64,000 nucleotides of DNA from Mesorhizobium erdmanii USDA 3471 (GCF_000472705.1 NZ_KI421455.1:362045-426044); one strand, 5' to 3'; shown: positions 8,584 through 17,046, counted from the first letter of the stretch. Made by a program: numbers and translations. The notes: generated from the letters alone by a model not told the origin.

Positions 8584-8660
8584 GAGTCCCTGGAGTCGCT
8601 TAGTCCAGGTTGTTAATGTGTTGCATTAGGGATTTGGGTCTGGGATTCGTTATTAGATTC
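8584..8660. promoter_or_regulatory. cluster of four GANTC (CcrM) sites upstream of ctrA
   Basis: GAGTC at 8584-8588 and 8593-8597, then GATTC at 8644-8648 and 8656-8660: four sites for the cell-cycle methyltransferase CcrM within 77 bases. In DNA of this composition one would be expected roughly every 300 bases. In Caulobacter the methylation state of such a site controls the ctrA P1 promoter, so methylation control of ctrA is likely here. Confidence 0.65.
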
Positions 8661-8711
8661 AAGAGGGTGTAGAAAGAGGTTAAAAAATCTGGTACCGTCG
8701 TGGGCGGGAAA

Positions 8712-8729
8712 TTAGATTTTGTTAACCAT
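8712..8729 (+). promoter_or_regulatory. CtrA half-site pair before ctrA
   Basis: TTAG at 8712-8715 and TTAACCAT at 8722-8729 (spacer 6) resemble a CtrA site; TTAACCAT is the known CtrA half-site. A near copy TTAATCAT is at 8517-8524. The pair lies about 85 bases before the ctrA ATG and may mediate autoregulation. The rest of the 8364-8814 gap is AT-richer than its surroundings, which suits promoters. Confidence 0.45.
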
Positions 8730-8814
8730 TTCATGGCAGCCTCTGCACAAGGCAACCACTGCTCCGGTTCCGGACGGGTCGTGAAATGGTCCGGCAGCAG
8801 AAAAGGGGAATTAA

Positions 8815-9510
8815 ATGCGTGTTCTGCTGATAGAAGATGACAGTGCAACCGCACAGAGCATCGAACTGATGCTGAAATCGGAAAGTTTCAATGTCTATAC
8901 GACGGACCTCGGCGAAGAGGGTGTCGATCTGGGCAAGCTCTACGATTACGACATCATCCTTCTCGATCTCAACCTGCCCGACATGTCCGGCTATGAGGTG
9001 TTGAGAACGCTTCGCCTGTCCAAGGTAAAGACGCCTATCCTCATCCTCTCGGGCATGGCCGGCATCGAGGACAAGGTACGCGGCCTTGGCTTCGGCGCCG
9101 ACGACTACATGACCAAGCCGTTCCACAAGGACGAGCTGGTGGCGCGCATCCATGCCATCGTGCGACGCTCCAAGGGTCACGCCCAGTCGGTCATCACCAC
9201 CGGTGACCTGGTGGTCAACCTCGACGCCAAGACCGTTGAAGTCGGCGGCCAGCGTGTGCATCTCACCGGCAAGGAATACCAGATGCTGGAGCTGCTCTCG
9301 CTGCGCAAGGGCACCACGCTCACCAAGGAAATGTTCCTCAACCACCTCTATGGCGGCATGGACGAGCCGGAACTGAAGATCATCGACGTCTTCATCTGCA
9401 AGCTGCGCAAGAAGCTCGACGCCGCGTCCGGTGGTCAGAACTATATCGAGACGGTCTGGGGCCGCGGCTATGTGCTGCGCGAACCCGAGGATATCCGCGT
9501 CAGCGCCTGA
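8815..9510 (+). CDS. ctrA: cell-cycle response regulator CtrA
   Basis: The 231-aa OmpR-family regulator begins MRVLLIEDDS. The receiver domain has phosphoacceptor Asp51 (LLDLNLPDM), Thr/Ser in ILSG, and Lys in MTKPF. The C-terminal winged helix (about 128-222) contains LTGKEYQMLELLSLRKG and WGRGYVLREP. Sequence and length are characteristic of CtrA, the essential master regulator of alphaproteobacterial cell-cycle, motility and division genes. ChpT, its phosphotransferase, is encoded 0.7 kb downstream and its inhibitor SciP 2.4 kb upstream. An AGGGGAA site precedes ATG 8815. Confidence 0.97.
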   Translation: MRVLLIEDDSATAQSIELMLKSESFNVYTTDLGEEGVDLGKLYDYDIILLDLNLPDMSGYEVLRTLRLSKVKTPILILSGMAGIEDKVRGLGFGADDYMTKPFHKDELVARIHAIVRRSKGHAQSVITTGDLVVNLDAKTVEVGGQRVHLTGKEYQMLELLSLRKGTTLTKEMFLNHLYGGMDEPELKIIDVFICKLRKKLDAASGGQNYIETVWGRGYVLREPEDIRVSA

Positions 9511-9540
9511 GCGGCGAGCGCCGCCCGATTTTCGTCATCC

Positions 9541-9578
9541 ACGACAAAGAACCCGGCCTCGGCCGGTTTTTTTGTCGT
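9541..9578. terminator. bidirectional terminator after ctrA
   Basis: Core CCGGCC-TC-GGCCGG (9553-9566) is followed by seven Ts and enclosed by an outer ACGACAAA/TTTGTCGT pair. It sits between ctrA and the convergent receiver gene and should work on both strands. Confidence 0.85.
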
Positions 9579-9610
9579 GGTTCTGCAGTGAGAATGGGCT
9601 GCCGTCGTTT

Positions 9611-9979
9611 TCAGGCGGCGATTTTCAGCGCGCGAAAGCGCTCGAGCAGCTGCGGGCGATTGAACGGCTTCAGAAGATAGCCCTGGGCGCCGGCGCGCTT
9701 GGCCCGCATGATCGAGGCGATATCGAGCTCGACCAGCGAGATCAGAATCTGCGGCCTTATCGGGCTTTCCATGGCGCGCACGCGGCGGATGAGGTCAACA
9801 GCCTGCACGTCCGGCAAGGCGCCGTCGACGACGATGATGTCGGGCATGTCGGCGGCGCACATCTCCAGTGCATCAAGCCCGCTGGCTGCCTCGATGATCA
9901 TCATGTCGGAACCGCCCAGGATGCGTTTTGCAACCTTCCTGATGACGCTTGAATCGTCGACGAACATGCAGCGTTTCAT
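9611..9979 (-). CDS. single-domain response regulator
   Basis: The 122-aa protein is a bare receiver domain: acidic pair FVDDSS (Asp8, Asp9), phosphoacceptor Asp52 in VVDGALPD, and Lys in LLKPF (about 103). There is no output domain. Start ATG 9979 has GAGGA before it; a longer frame to 10069 lacks support. It lies between ctrA and chpT, on the same strand as chpT and 245 bases downstream of it, so it may be a phosphorelay partner of ChpT or CckA, possibly a CpdR- or DivK-like shunt, though it is not obviously either. Confidence 0.85.
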   Translation of the reverse strand: MKRCMFVDDSSVIRKVAKRILGGSDMMIIEAASGLDALEMCAADMPDIIVVDGALPDVQAVDLIRRVRAMESPIRPQILISLVELDIASIMRAKRAGAQGYLLKPFNRPQLLERFRALKIAA

Positions 9980-10224
9980 TTCCGGGTCCTCTTTGCCCTT
10001 GGGCAATCCGGTCGTGCGGGCATCTGCCGAGCACCCTAGACCGATCTGGTAAAGAACCCGAAAATCCATTAGGTAAAATTTTTGTCAACAAGACGCCGGG
10101 AAGGCTTTTCTTCCCATCTGCTTCGACGCAGCCGATCGAGAGAAGCTCAACGCGTCCGATCAAGCCATCACGGCAATATTACGGCGCTGAAATACTTTGC
10201 GCTCCCGGAAAATCCGCCGGATGC

Positions 10225-10854
10225 TCAGGCCGCCGAAAGCACGATTTCTTCCGCTGTCGCATGGATCGATATCGTCATGCCGGCCTCTCGGGCCAGAAGC
10301 AGCGTGTAGTATGGCTGCACCGAATGCGCATCGATCGGCTCTTCCGGCTTGTGGCCGGAATGCAGTTCGAGGAATTTCGGCGGCACGCGCAGCATCGGGC
10401 CGCTCGCCGAAAGGGAGATGCGCGGCTCGGTGTCGAGATTCTCGAGGGTGACGGCCAGCTTGCCGCCGCGCGGAATGGCGGCGTTGGCGACCAGGATCAG
10501 ATTGAGCAGCAGCTTGACCTTGTTTTTGGGCAGCAGCGCGCGAGCTCCGTTCCAGGTCAGTTCCGGCTTTTCATTCTTGAGGAAGGCAATGGCCACCGCC
10601 TCCGCGTCGCCGGTGTCGATCAGCATGCCGGCGGAGCCCGCCGCGCCGAAGGCTATGCGGGCGAACTGCAACCGGGCCGAGGCGTTCCTGGCGCTCTGGC
10701 GGATGAGCCGCATGGCATCTTCGTCGGCGCCGCCCTCGTCAAGCAGTTCGAGCCCGTTGTTGATCGCGCCGACCGGCGAGATGATATCGTGGCAGACGCG
10801 GCTGCACAGAAGCGCCGCGAGATCAGGCGCGGAAAGGGTGAACAGATCGGCCAT
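10225..10854 (-). CDS. chpT: histidine phosphotransferase ChpT
   Basis: The 209-aa protein starts MADLFTLSAPDLAALLCSR at ATG 10854. Phospho-acceptor His22 lies in CHDIISPVGAINNGLELL, the ChpT motif, followed by a degenerate ATPase-like C-terminal domain (DUF2328). ChpT carries phosphate from the hybrid kinase CckA to CtrA and CpdR. Its position next to ctrA and a lone receiver supports the call. A longer upstream frame (to 11124) is out of character and would cover the intergenic region shared with eipA. Confidence 0.93.
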   Translation of the reverse strand: MADLFTLSAPDLAALLCSRVCHDIISPVGAINNGLELLDEGGADEDAMRLIRQSARNASARLQFARIAFGAAGSAGMLIDTGDAEAVAIAFLKNEKPELTWNGARALLPKNKVKLLLNLILVANAAIPRGGKLAVTLENLDTEPRISLSASGPMLRVPPKFLELHSGHKPEEPIDAHSVQPYYTLLLAREAGMTISIHATAEEIVLSAA

Positions 10855-11076
10855 CGGTGAAAATCCCTGCAAAATTCCACAATTCGTGGCCAAGCGATTG
10901 ATTGTCGTGCCCGCCCAACACGAATCATGCTCAAACCCGAGGCTTTCTGAATACACAGCACTCGTACGTACAGCAACAAAACCAAAATTTTCGTTGGGGC
11001 AAATGGCGCGTTCGCGCAGGCTCCGGCGCCCCGTGATCCCAAAAGCCAGCCTTCGAACCGCCATCTTCCTGTGGGA

Positions 11077-11092
11077 GTTAATGGTTGAAAAA
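11077..11092 (-). promoter_or_regulatory. weak CtrA-like site upstream of eipA
   Basis: On the minus strand TTTT-N7-TTAAC (11077-11092) matches one half of the CtrA consensus fully and the other poorly. It lies in the 344-base gap between divergent chpT and eipA. eipA of Brucella is reported to be directly activated by CtrA, which is why I list it. No other signal was seen in this gap. Confidence 0.25.
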
Positions 11093-11198
11093 GGATTACG
11101 GCATAGTTTGCCCCTAACAGTCATCCTTAACGGCCGCCTAAAGAGCCGGACCGGATGCGAGGCGTCGGCGAAAGTGCTTCATGACGGAGATTGGAAGC

Positions 11199-11780
11199 AT
11201 GTTTTCCCGATTCTATGACCGGAGTTTCCTCCGCGTCCTCTCAATGGCGATCACGCTCATGGGCGTTCTCGTCTTTTCCACCTCAGCCCTGCGGGCCCAG
11301 GAATATACCGCTCAGGAGATTATCGATTCCGGTCATAAGTTCTTCGGCGCGACATCGGGTGGGCTTGCCACCGTCGTCGAGAAGATCTTCGCCTCCTACG
11401 GCCTGCCCAATGGCTATCTACTTGGCGAGGAGGGGTCGGGCGCGCTGATCGGCGGGCTGACCTATGGCGAAGGCACGCTCTACACCAAGAATGCCGGCGA
11501 CCACAAAGTGTTCTGGCAAGGCCCATCGCTGGGCTGGGATTTCGGCGGCGAGGGGTCCCGGGTGATGATGCTGGTCTACAATCTCGATGATGTCAGCAAC
11601 CTCTACAACCGCTATGGCGGCGTCGCCGGCTCGGCCTATGTGGTGGCGGGCGTCGGCTTCAATGTGCTGAAGAACAACAACGTGCTCCTGGTGCCGATCC
11701 GCACCGGCGTCGGCGCGCGGCTCGGAGTCAATCTTGGCTATTTGAAGCTGACCGAGCGGGCGACCTGGAATCCGTTCTGA
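11199..11780 (+). CDS. eipA: periplasmic envelope-integrity protein EipA (DUF1134)
   Basis: The 193-aa exported protein has a signal peptide ending near SALRAQ (about residue 33), then a glycine-rich beta domain (EEGSGALIGGLTYGEG, GPSLGWDFGGEGSR, GVGARLGVNLGYLKLTERATWNPF). This is DUF1134, named EipA in Brucella abortus, an eight-stranded periplasmic barrel needed for envelope stress resistance. ATG 11199 follows GGAGATTGGAAGC; ATG 11181 is the alternative and would add six residues. It lies beside chpT, consistent with its CtrA link. Confidence 0.85.
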   Translation: MFSRFYDRSFLRVLSMAITLMGVLVFSTSALRAQEYTAQEIIDSGHKFFGATSGGLATVVEKIFASYGLPNGYLLGEEGSGALIGGLTYGEGTLYTKNAGDHKVFWQGPSLGWDFGGEGSRVMMLVYNLDDVSNLYNRYGGVAGSAYVVAGVGFNVLKNNNVLLVPIRTGVGARLGVNLGYLKLTERATWNPF

Positions 11781-11915
11781 TTCCCATCCATCCTGACCGC
11801 AATGCCAACTTTTCCATGGGAATTGTAGACCTGTGACCCTCCACGCGCCGCGGCAAGCCCTTGCCGCAGCGCCGGATTTCCGCCATGCCAGTATGATGCG
11901 GTTCAGTCCAAGCGG

Positions 11916-13100
11916 TTGCCGCCGATAGCGGGTTGTCCTTTGGTTCAGTCGGTCCTGTTCTTTGCCCTTGGCTTTCTGTGCGCCGGCTTTCTGGCGCTGA
12001 TGGTGGCTCCAGCCGTCTGGCGGCGTGCCGTCGCGCTGACCCGCAGGCGGATCGAGGCGTCCATCCCGTTGACGCAGACCGAAATTCAGGCCGACAAGGA
12101 CCGCATTCGGGCCGAGTACGCCATGGCCACGCGCCGCCTCGAAATGAACGTCAAGGCGCTGCGCGAAAAGGCGGCCGAACAACTGGTCGAGATCAATCGA
12201 GGCCGCGAGGCGTTGAAGGGGCTGGCAGTCGAGCGCACGGACAAGAACCACGCGCTCGCTGAACTCGGCGCCAAGAACGAGGCGCTGCGGCAGCGCGAAG
12301 AGGAGTTGCACCAGCTTTCGGAGCGGCTCAAGGAAACCGAACGCAAGCTGGAGAAGCGGGCGCTCGAGCTCGAAAAGCTGGAGCACATGTACGACGATGC
12401 CAGTTTTTCCTCCTCCAGCCGGCAGATCGAGCTCGTGGCGCGGGAATCTGAGCTGCAGAAGCTTGCGGGCGACATCTCGCTGCTGCGCGGCCAGCGCAAG
12501 GAGACGGATCGGCGCCATCAGGAGATCGCGGCCGAAAGCAAGGCCGCGCGCGATGCGTTGAAGGTCGAGAAGAAACGGGTGGCCGAACTCGACAAGAAGG
12601 TCGAACGGCTGCTGGCAACGCTGGCTGATCGCGAGGACAAGCTCGATCGCCGCGAAAAGGAGCTGGCGCGTATGCGCGAAAAGGTGAAGGCCGAGGACGG
12701 TGCAACGGCCTTGCGGCTGGTCGGCAAGCCAGATGAGATGGTCAGGCATGACGAGGCCAAGAATGACGAGGCTAGGCAGCGCGATGATCTGGATCAGGCG
12801 ATCGCCAAGCTCGACAACGATCGCGAGCGGCTGGAGGCCAGGCTGACGGCACTGGCGCGCGAGAACAAGCGGCTGAAGGCCGATCTCGGCGCCATGGCAT
12901 CGTCGGGCTCAGCGAATGGCAGTGCCGCGCTACGCGAGCAGATGAACGAGCTTGCGGCGGAAGTCGTCCACCTGACGGCCAAGCTCGAGGGCCCGGATTC
13001 ACCGATCGCCAAGGCGCTGGCGGCACCTCAGGATTCACGGTCCGGTGACCGCAGCCTTGCAGATCGCGTGCGAGCGCTGCAGAAGGCTGACGCCAACTGA
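11916..13100 (+). CDS. membrane-anchored coiled-coil protein of unknown function
   Basis: The 394-aa protein has an N-terminal hydrophobic helix (VLFFALGFLCAGFLALMVAPAVW, about residues 12-35) followed by some 300 charged, heptad-like residues rich in Glu, Lys, Arg and Leu, and a C-terminal tail LADRVRALQKADAN. It is probably anchored in the inner membrane with the rod in cytoplasm or periplasm. The frame begins with TTG 11916; TTG 11940 just before the hydrophobic segment is an equally good start. It follows eipA by 135 bases on the same strand. I do not recognise a named family. Confidence 0.75.
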   Translation: MPPIAGCPLVQSVLFFALGFLCAGFLALMVAPAVWRRAVALTRRRIEASIPLTQTEIQADKDRIRAEYAMATRRLEMNVKALREKAAEQLVEINRGREALKGLAVERTDKNHALAELGAKNEALRQREEELHQLSERLKETERKLEKRALELEKLEHMYDDASFSSSSRQIELVARESELQKLAGDISLLRGQRKETDRRHQEIAAESKAARDALKVEKKRVAELDKKVERLLATLADREDKLDRREKELARMREKVKAEDGATALRLVGKPDEMVRHDEAKNDEARQRDDLDQAIAKLDNDRERLEARLTALARENKRLKADLGAMASSGSANGSAALREQMNELAAEVVHLTAKLEGPDSPIAKALAAPQDSRSGDRSLADRVRALQKADAN

Positions 13101-13158
13101 AGCAGGTGCGTGGCCTTTGCGCTTGCGCTCATAGCATGGCGCCACCACGTTTAACGCC

Positions 13159-13416
13159 ATGATCCTCTATGCCGTTCCTGCGATTGCCTTGCTGGCCGTC
13201 TGGCATTTTCACCCAGTGCTTCTTGCGATGCTCGATGCTGGAACGTCGCTATTCGGTGCTGCGGAAATGGCGCGTGATGCGCGATCAAGCTCTACCGGCG
13301 CCCCGGTGCCATTGGCTGACGACATGGAAACCTTCAGGATGGATGTCGCGCCGAGCGTGGCCGGTACGACGCGTATCGTCGAACTGTCCAAAGCAAGTCA
13401 GCGGTTCGAGAAATGA
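13159..13416 (+). CDS. small hypothetical protein with one hydrophobic helix
   Basis: The 85-aa frame starts MILYAVPAIALLAVWHFHPVLLAM (one membrane segment or signal) and has a polar remainder. It overlaps the 3' end of the convergent methyltransferase gene by 19 bases. No ribosome site is evident before ATG 13159. Composition is plausible for a gene, but there is no family recognition, so it could be spurious. Confidence 0.4.
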   Translation: MILYAVPAIALLAVWHFHPVLLAMLDAGTSLFGAAEMARDARSSSTGAPVPLADDMETFRMDVAPSVAGTTRIVELSKASQRFEK

Positions 13417-14195
13417 TGCAGCGCGATGGCTGACGCGGCCGCCACGTTCAAGCTGTCGAAGCCTTCCGACATGGTGATCCGCACCGTGTGCAGCCGGTCG
13501 AGCAGGCTTTCTGGGAGGCCTTCGCCCTCGGTGCCGAGATAGAGCGCCAGGCGTGCGGCCGGGTCTGCGTCGCGTATCTCGGTTCGTCCGCGCGGCGACA
13601 GGGCGAACTGCTCAAAACCGCGTTCGGCGAGCATCGCGCTAAAGCCAGCGCTATCGGGGAAGGATGCGAACGGGATCTTGAGCGCGGCGCCGACCGAAAC
13701 GCGGATCGCCTTGCGGTACAGTGGATCGCAGCATGTCGCGTCCATCAGCACCGCATCCGCGCCGAATGCGGCGGCATTGCGAAAGATCGAGCCCATATTG
13801 TCGTGGTTGGCGATGCCGACGAGCACTACAATCAAGGCCTGAGCGGGCAAGGCATCCAGCAATGGCCCGGCAGCTTGCGGTGTCTCCTTGCGGCCGATGG
13901 CCAGGATGCCGCGATGCATGTGGAAGCCGGCGATCGCGTCCATCACCGTGCTGGTGACGACGTAGACCGGCAGGTCCGCCGGCGCCTTGCGCAGGATCTC
14001 CGTCAGGCCGCTGAGCCGGTTCTCCAGGACAAGAACGGATTCGGCACTGAGCCGGCCGGACGACAGAAGCAGGTCTAGCACCACCTTGCCTTCGGCGACG
14101 AAACGACCTTGCCGGCCGGCGAGATCGCGTTCGCGGATATCGAGATAGCCGGCGACCCTGGGATCGCGCGGGTCGTCAATGCGAATTGGGTCCAT
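13398..14195 (-). CDS. SpoU/TrmH-family RNA 2'-O-methyltransferase
   Basis: The 265-aa protein has the three SPOUT motifs: NHDNMGSIFRNAAAFGAD (about 130-147), YLGTEGEGLPESLL near 219, and MSEGFDSLNVAAASAIALH near 243, which form the trefoil knot binding S-adenosylmethionine. The N-terminal region GRFVAEGKVVLDLLL is a substrate-binding domain of the L30e-like type seen in rRNA/tRNA methyltransferases. The exact nucleotide target cannot be inferred. It is convergent with the small gene at 13159. Confidence 0.87.
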   Translation of the reverse strand: MDPIRIDDPRDPRVAGYLDIRERDLAGRQGRFVAEGKVVLDLLLSSGRLSAESVLVLENRLSGLTEILRKAPADLPVYVVTSTVMDAIAGFHMHRGILAIGRKETPQAAGPLLDALPAQALIVVLVGIANHDNMGSIFRNAAAFGADAVLMDATCCDPLYRKAIRVSVGAALKIPFASFPDSAGFSAMLAERGFEQFALSPRGRTEIRDADPAARLALYLGTEGEGLPESLLDRLHTVRITMSEGFDSLNVAAASAIALHHFSNR

Positions 14196-14296
14196 ATCCT
14201 CCGCTCAAAAATCGAGAGCGCGGCATGCATCGAAAGAGACACACAAGCCACGCTCCGGAAATCGTCAGCGAGGTAAACGGCCGCAGGCGCGTCCGG

Positions 14297-14665
14297 TCAA
14301 GTCCCGGCGCGGCGCAATCTCTGTGCCATCTGGGACAGGTCTTCCCTGCCGGTGCCGAAAATACCATCCAGCACGACGAGTAACTCGCGCACCGCATCGG
14401 ATTTGCAGGAGTAGTAGATCATCTGACGGTCGCGGCGGGTATCCACCAGGTCGAGCGCCCGCAACTTGGCCAGATGCTGCGAGAGAGCGGATTGGCTGAG
14501 CATCACCTTTTCGGCGATCGCGCCGACCGACATTTCACCGTCGATCAGATAGCTCATGATCAACAGCCGTTTTTCGTTGCCCATCAGCATCAGAAATTCG
14601 GCAGCAGATTCTGCGTTGGCGATTAGCTTTGTCGAGACCATGAATGCCCCATGCTGTTTGCTCAT
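14297..14665 (-). CDS. ArsR-family regulator, NolR-like
   Basis: The 122-aa winged-helix repressor has AAEFLMLMGNEKRLLIMSYL, the recognition helix LSQSALSQHLAKLRAL and the wing VDTRRDRQMIYYS. These blocks are very close to NolR of Sinorhizobium, a regulator of nodulation and conjugation genes. There is no metal-binding Cys pair of the ArsR/SmtB type. Start ATG 14665 is preferred; ATG 14641 is possible. A specific nod role in this organism is not shown. It is divergently placed from nothing; both neighbours read the same way. Confidence 0.83.
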   Translation of the reverse strand: MSKQHGAFMVSTKLIANAESAAEFLMLMGNEKRLLIMSYLIDGEMSVGAIAEKVMLSQSALSQHLAKLRALDLVDTRRDRQMIYYSCKSDAVRELLVVLDGIFGTGREDLSQMAQRLRRAGT

Positions 14666-14796
14666 CGAGGCACCATGGGGGCAATGGCGCCTGAATCCAT
14701 AAAGTCACTTGCGAAAGGCAACCGACGAGTCAGCGCCATCTCCGAAAGGTAGAACATTTCTTTCAAATCTCAAGTGTTGCTTTTGATCAAATGCAA

Positions 14797-15576
14797 TTAA
14801 GTTTCACTATCTGCCTGCCCTGCAGCCCGGCCGCTCCTCGCCATCTCGACCAGAACGGGTCGCAATTCCCGCGCCGATATCAGAGGTTGTGGAAAAAATA
14901 CCCGGCAAACAATGTCTCTCGCCACCAGATCCATGCCATCGGCGTCCAAACCAGCGATGCGCCAGCCGTCGCCAGATGCCCCGCCATAACGATACGCATA
15001 AACGGCGATCGCGTCGAGATGGTCCGTGTTCATGTGTTCGATGGCGGATTGTTCGCCCGCCGCAAGCTCTTCGACGATGTGGCCGTCGGTCACGAGATCG
15101 GAGCGATCGAGCAGATAGGCCTTGCCGAAGCCGCCATTGAGGCTCGCACGTTGTGGCTCGAGGCGAAAGATCGAGAAATCGCCGAGCCCGACATAGAGGC
15201 TCGCCTTGGGATTGCGGTTGAGATAACGGCGCTCGGCACGGCCATGCGCGTCCGAGCCGCGCTCGAGCCGCGACGCCTGGCAGGTCAACGTCAGGCGCGG
15301 ATGCGCCAGCGGGTCGCCCTTGCCGGGCTCGCCGAGCAGCAGGGAGCAGCGTGGATCGGCAAGCATGGCGGGCGTATGCGCCGACAGCATCGAGACCAGG
15401 ATCAGCGGCGTGCCGTCGATGTCGGTGGCGACGCCGACCCGGCTTGCCAGCGGCGAGCCGGTCTGCGGCTCCAGCACCGCCAGGGCGCCGAAGCGGGCGC
15501 TGCGCAGAAGCGTCTTCGCCAGCCGGATCGCCTCGGCGTCCGTCTCCCGGATCACGTCCTTCTTTTTTTCGTCCAA
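14797..15576 (-). CDS. HugZ-family heme-utilisation / PNPOx-like protein
   Basis: The 259-aa protein has an N-terminal split-barrel flavin-like domain (SARFGALAVLEPQTGSPLASRVGVATD, HTPAMLADPRCSLLLGEPG) and a C-terminal DUF2470 domain with EHMNTDHLDAIAVYA. This two-domain form is HugZ, linked to heme breakdown and iron release, though many members have no proven activity. The frame opens with TTG at 15576 and no clear ribosome site; a GTG a few codons on is an alternative. No iron-responsive box was found before it. Confidence 0.78.
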   Translation of the reverse strand: MDEKKKDVIRETDAEAIRLAKTLLRSARFGALAVLEPQTGSPLASRVGVATDIDGTPLILVSMLSAHTPAMLADPRCSLLLGEPGKGDPLAHPRLTLTCQASRLERGSDAHGRAERRYLNRNPKASLYVGLGDFSIFRLEPQRASLNGGFGKAYLLDRSDLVTDGHIVEELAAGEQSAIEHMNTDHLDAIAVYAYRYGGASGDGWRIAGLDADGMDLVARDIVCRVFFPQPLISARELRPVLVEMARSGRAAGQADSET

Positions 15577-15694
15577 GGGTCTCGCTCTGCTACGTTGATT
15601 TCCTGTTCCACTTATAAAACGACGATGCCGGCCGGGCAGGTGGTCGATGCATGTCGTTGCCCCAAAGCCGCTCTGCGGTTCCGGGCAACATTCA

Positions 15695-16456
15695 TTACTT
15701 CGGCGCCATGCGAATGGCGCCGTCGAGGCGGATGGTTTCGCCGTTCAGCATCTGGTTTTCGATGATGTGCAACGCAAGCGCGGCATATTCGGACGGTTCG
15801 CCGAGGCGGGACGGGAAGGGCACCGCGGCGCCGAGCGAATCCTGTACCTCCTGCGGCATGCCGGCCATCATCGGTGTCTTGAAGATGCCGGGTGCGATGG
15901 TGCAGACGCGAATGCCGGAACGGGCAAGGTCGCGCGCTACCGGCAGCGTCATGCCGACCACGCCGCCCTTGGAGGCGGAATAGGCTGCCTGGCCGATCTG
16001 GCCGTCATAGGCGGCGACCGAAGCGGTGTTGACGATGACGCCTCGCTCGCCGCCCTGCAGCGGCTCGAGCCTGGAGGCGCGGTGGGCCACGAGGCGGATC
16101 ATGTTGAAGGTACCGATCAGATTGACCTCGATCACCTTGCGGTATTGATCGAGGGGATGCGGGCCGTCCTTGCCGACCGTCTTCACGCCAATGGCGATGC
16201 CGGCGCAATTGATCAGGATGCGTGGCTCCCCCAGCTTGCTTGCCGTCTCGGCGAGGGCGGCGGCGCCACTGTCGGCGCTGCTGACATCGCACTGGACGGC
16301 AATGCCGCCGATGTCGGCCGCGACCTTGGCGGCGCGGTCGATGCCGACATCGAAGATGGCGACGCGGGCCCCCTTGGCGGCAAGGGCACGCGCCGTCGCC
16401 TCGCCCAGGCCGGAGCCGCCGCCGGTCACGATCGCGATCTGGCCGTTCGTGTTCAT
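15695..16456 (-). CDS. SDR oxidoreductase, 3-hydroxyacyl-CoA dehydrogenase type
   Basis: The 253-aa enzyme has TGGGSGLG at residues 11-18, NCAG near 91, and Tyr-Lys in YSASKGG, with the ending MLNGETIRLDGAIRMAPK. It resembles type-II (HSD17B10-like) 3-hydroxyacyl-CoA dehydrogenases, which act on short branched acyl-CoAs. Start ATG 16456 (MNTNGQIAIVTGG) has GAGAGGATGACG before it; a longer frame to 16516 adds nothing conserved. It lies 65 bases downstream of the GNAT gene on the same strand. Confidence 0.85.
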   Translation of the reverse strand: MNTNGQIAIVTGGGSGLGEATARALAAKGARVAIFDVGIDRAAKVAADIGGIAVQCDVSSADSGAAALAETASKLGEPRILINCAGIAIGVKTVGKDGPHPLDQYRKVIEVNLIGTFNMIRLVAHRASRLEPLQGGERGVIVNTASVAAYDGQIGQAAYSASKGGVVGMTLPVARDLARSGIRVCTIAPGIFKTPMMAGMPQEVQDSLGAAVPFPSRLGEPSEYAALALHIIENQMLNGETIRLDGAIRMAPK

Positions 16457-16521
16457 GGCGTCATCCTCTCCTCTGAAACAGGGACGGATCAGGCCCGGAT
16501 CGGCGGGCCAGATCAAGCCGT

Positions 16522-17046
16522 TTAGACGTGCTCGGCGATCCTGGCCCGGCTGGCGTGGCCGACCTCGCCGGTGAGCCTGGCAACCGCGCCCGGCGTGATC
16601 TCGTGCGACAGAAGGCGGTCGAGATCGACAGGGCGTGGCATCGAGATCTGGCCGCGCGGGATGCGCTTGAAACCGAGCGGCCCGTAATAGGGTTCGTCGC
16701 CGACCAGGATGACGGCTGGTGAGCCGGCCTTTGCGGCCGCTTCGAGCGCGATCGCCACCAGCCGGCGGCCGATACCCAGGTTCTTGAAGGCCGGCCGCAC
16801 GGCAAGCGGCCCGAGCATCAGCGCGCGGCCGGCGCCGGCGGCGATGCGGGTCATGCGCACCGAGGCAACGACAATGTCGCCGTCGACCGCGACAAAGGAC
16901 AGCGCCCGCTCGTGGCCACCGGCTTCACGGATCTTGTAGGCGGCCAGTACGAAACGGCCGGGCCCGAAAGCCTCGTCATTGATGGCTTCGATTTCAGGGT
17001 CGTGCGCCGGAGTTTCCGGCAGGTATTTCACGTCGGCAAGGCTCAT
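16522..17046 (-). CDS. GNAT-family N-acetyltransferase
   Basis: The 174-aa protein has the acetyl-CoA loop in LAVRPAFKNLGIGRRLVAIAL (motif A, R/Q-x-x-G-x-G/A) and VGDEPYYGPLGFKRIP, typical of the YhbS-like GNAT branch. The acceptor substrate is unknown. Start ATG 17046 gives the family length; the frame runs open to 17145, but those residues are unlike the family. It is transcribed away from the glutathionyl-hydroquinone reductase gene. Confidence 0.82.
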   Translation of the reverse strand: MSLADVKYLPETPAHDPEIEAINDEAFGPGRFVLAAYKIREAGGHERALSFVAVDGDIVVASVRMTRIAAGAGRALMLGPLAVRPAFKNLGIGRRLVAIALEAAAKAGSPAVILVGDEPYYGPLGFKRIPRGQISMPRPVDLDRLLSHEITPGAVARLTGEVGHASRARIAEHV

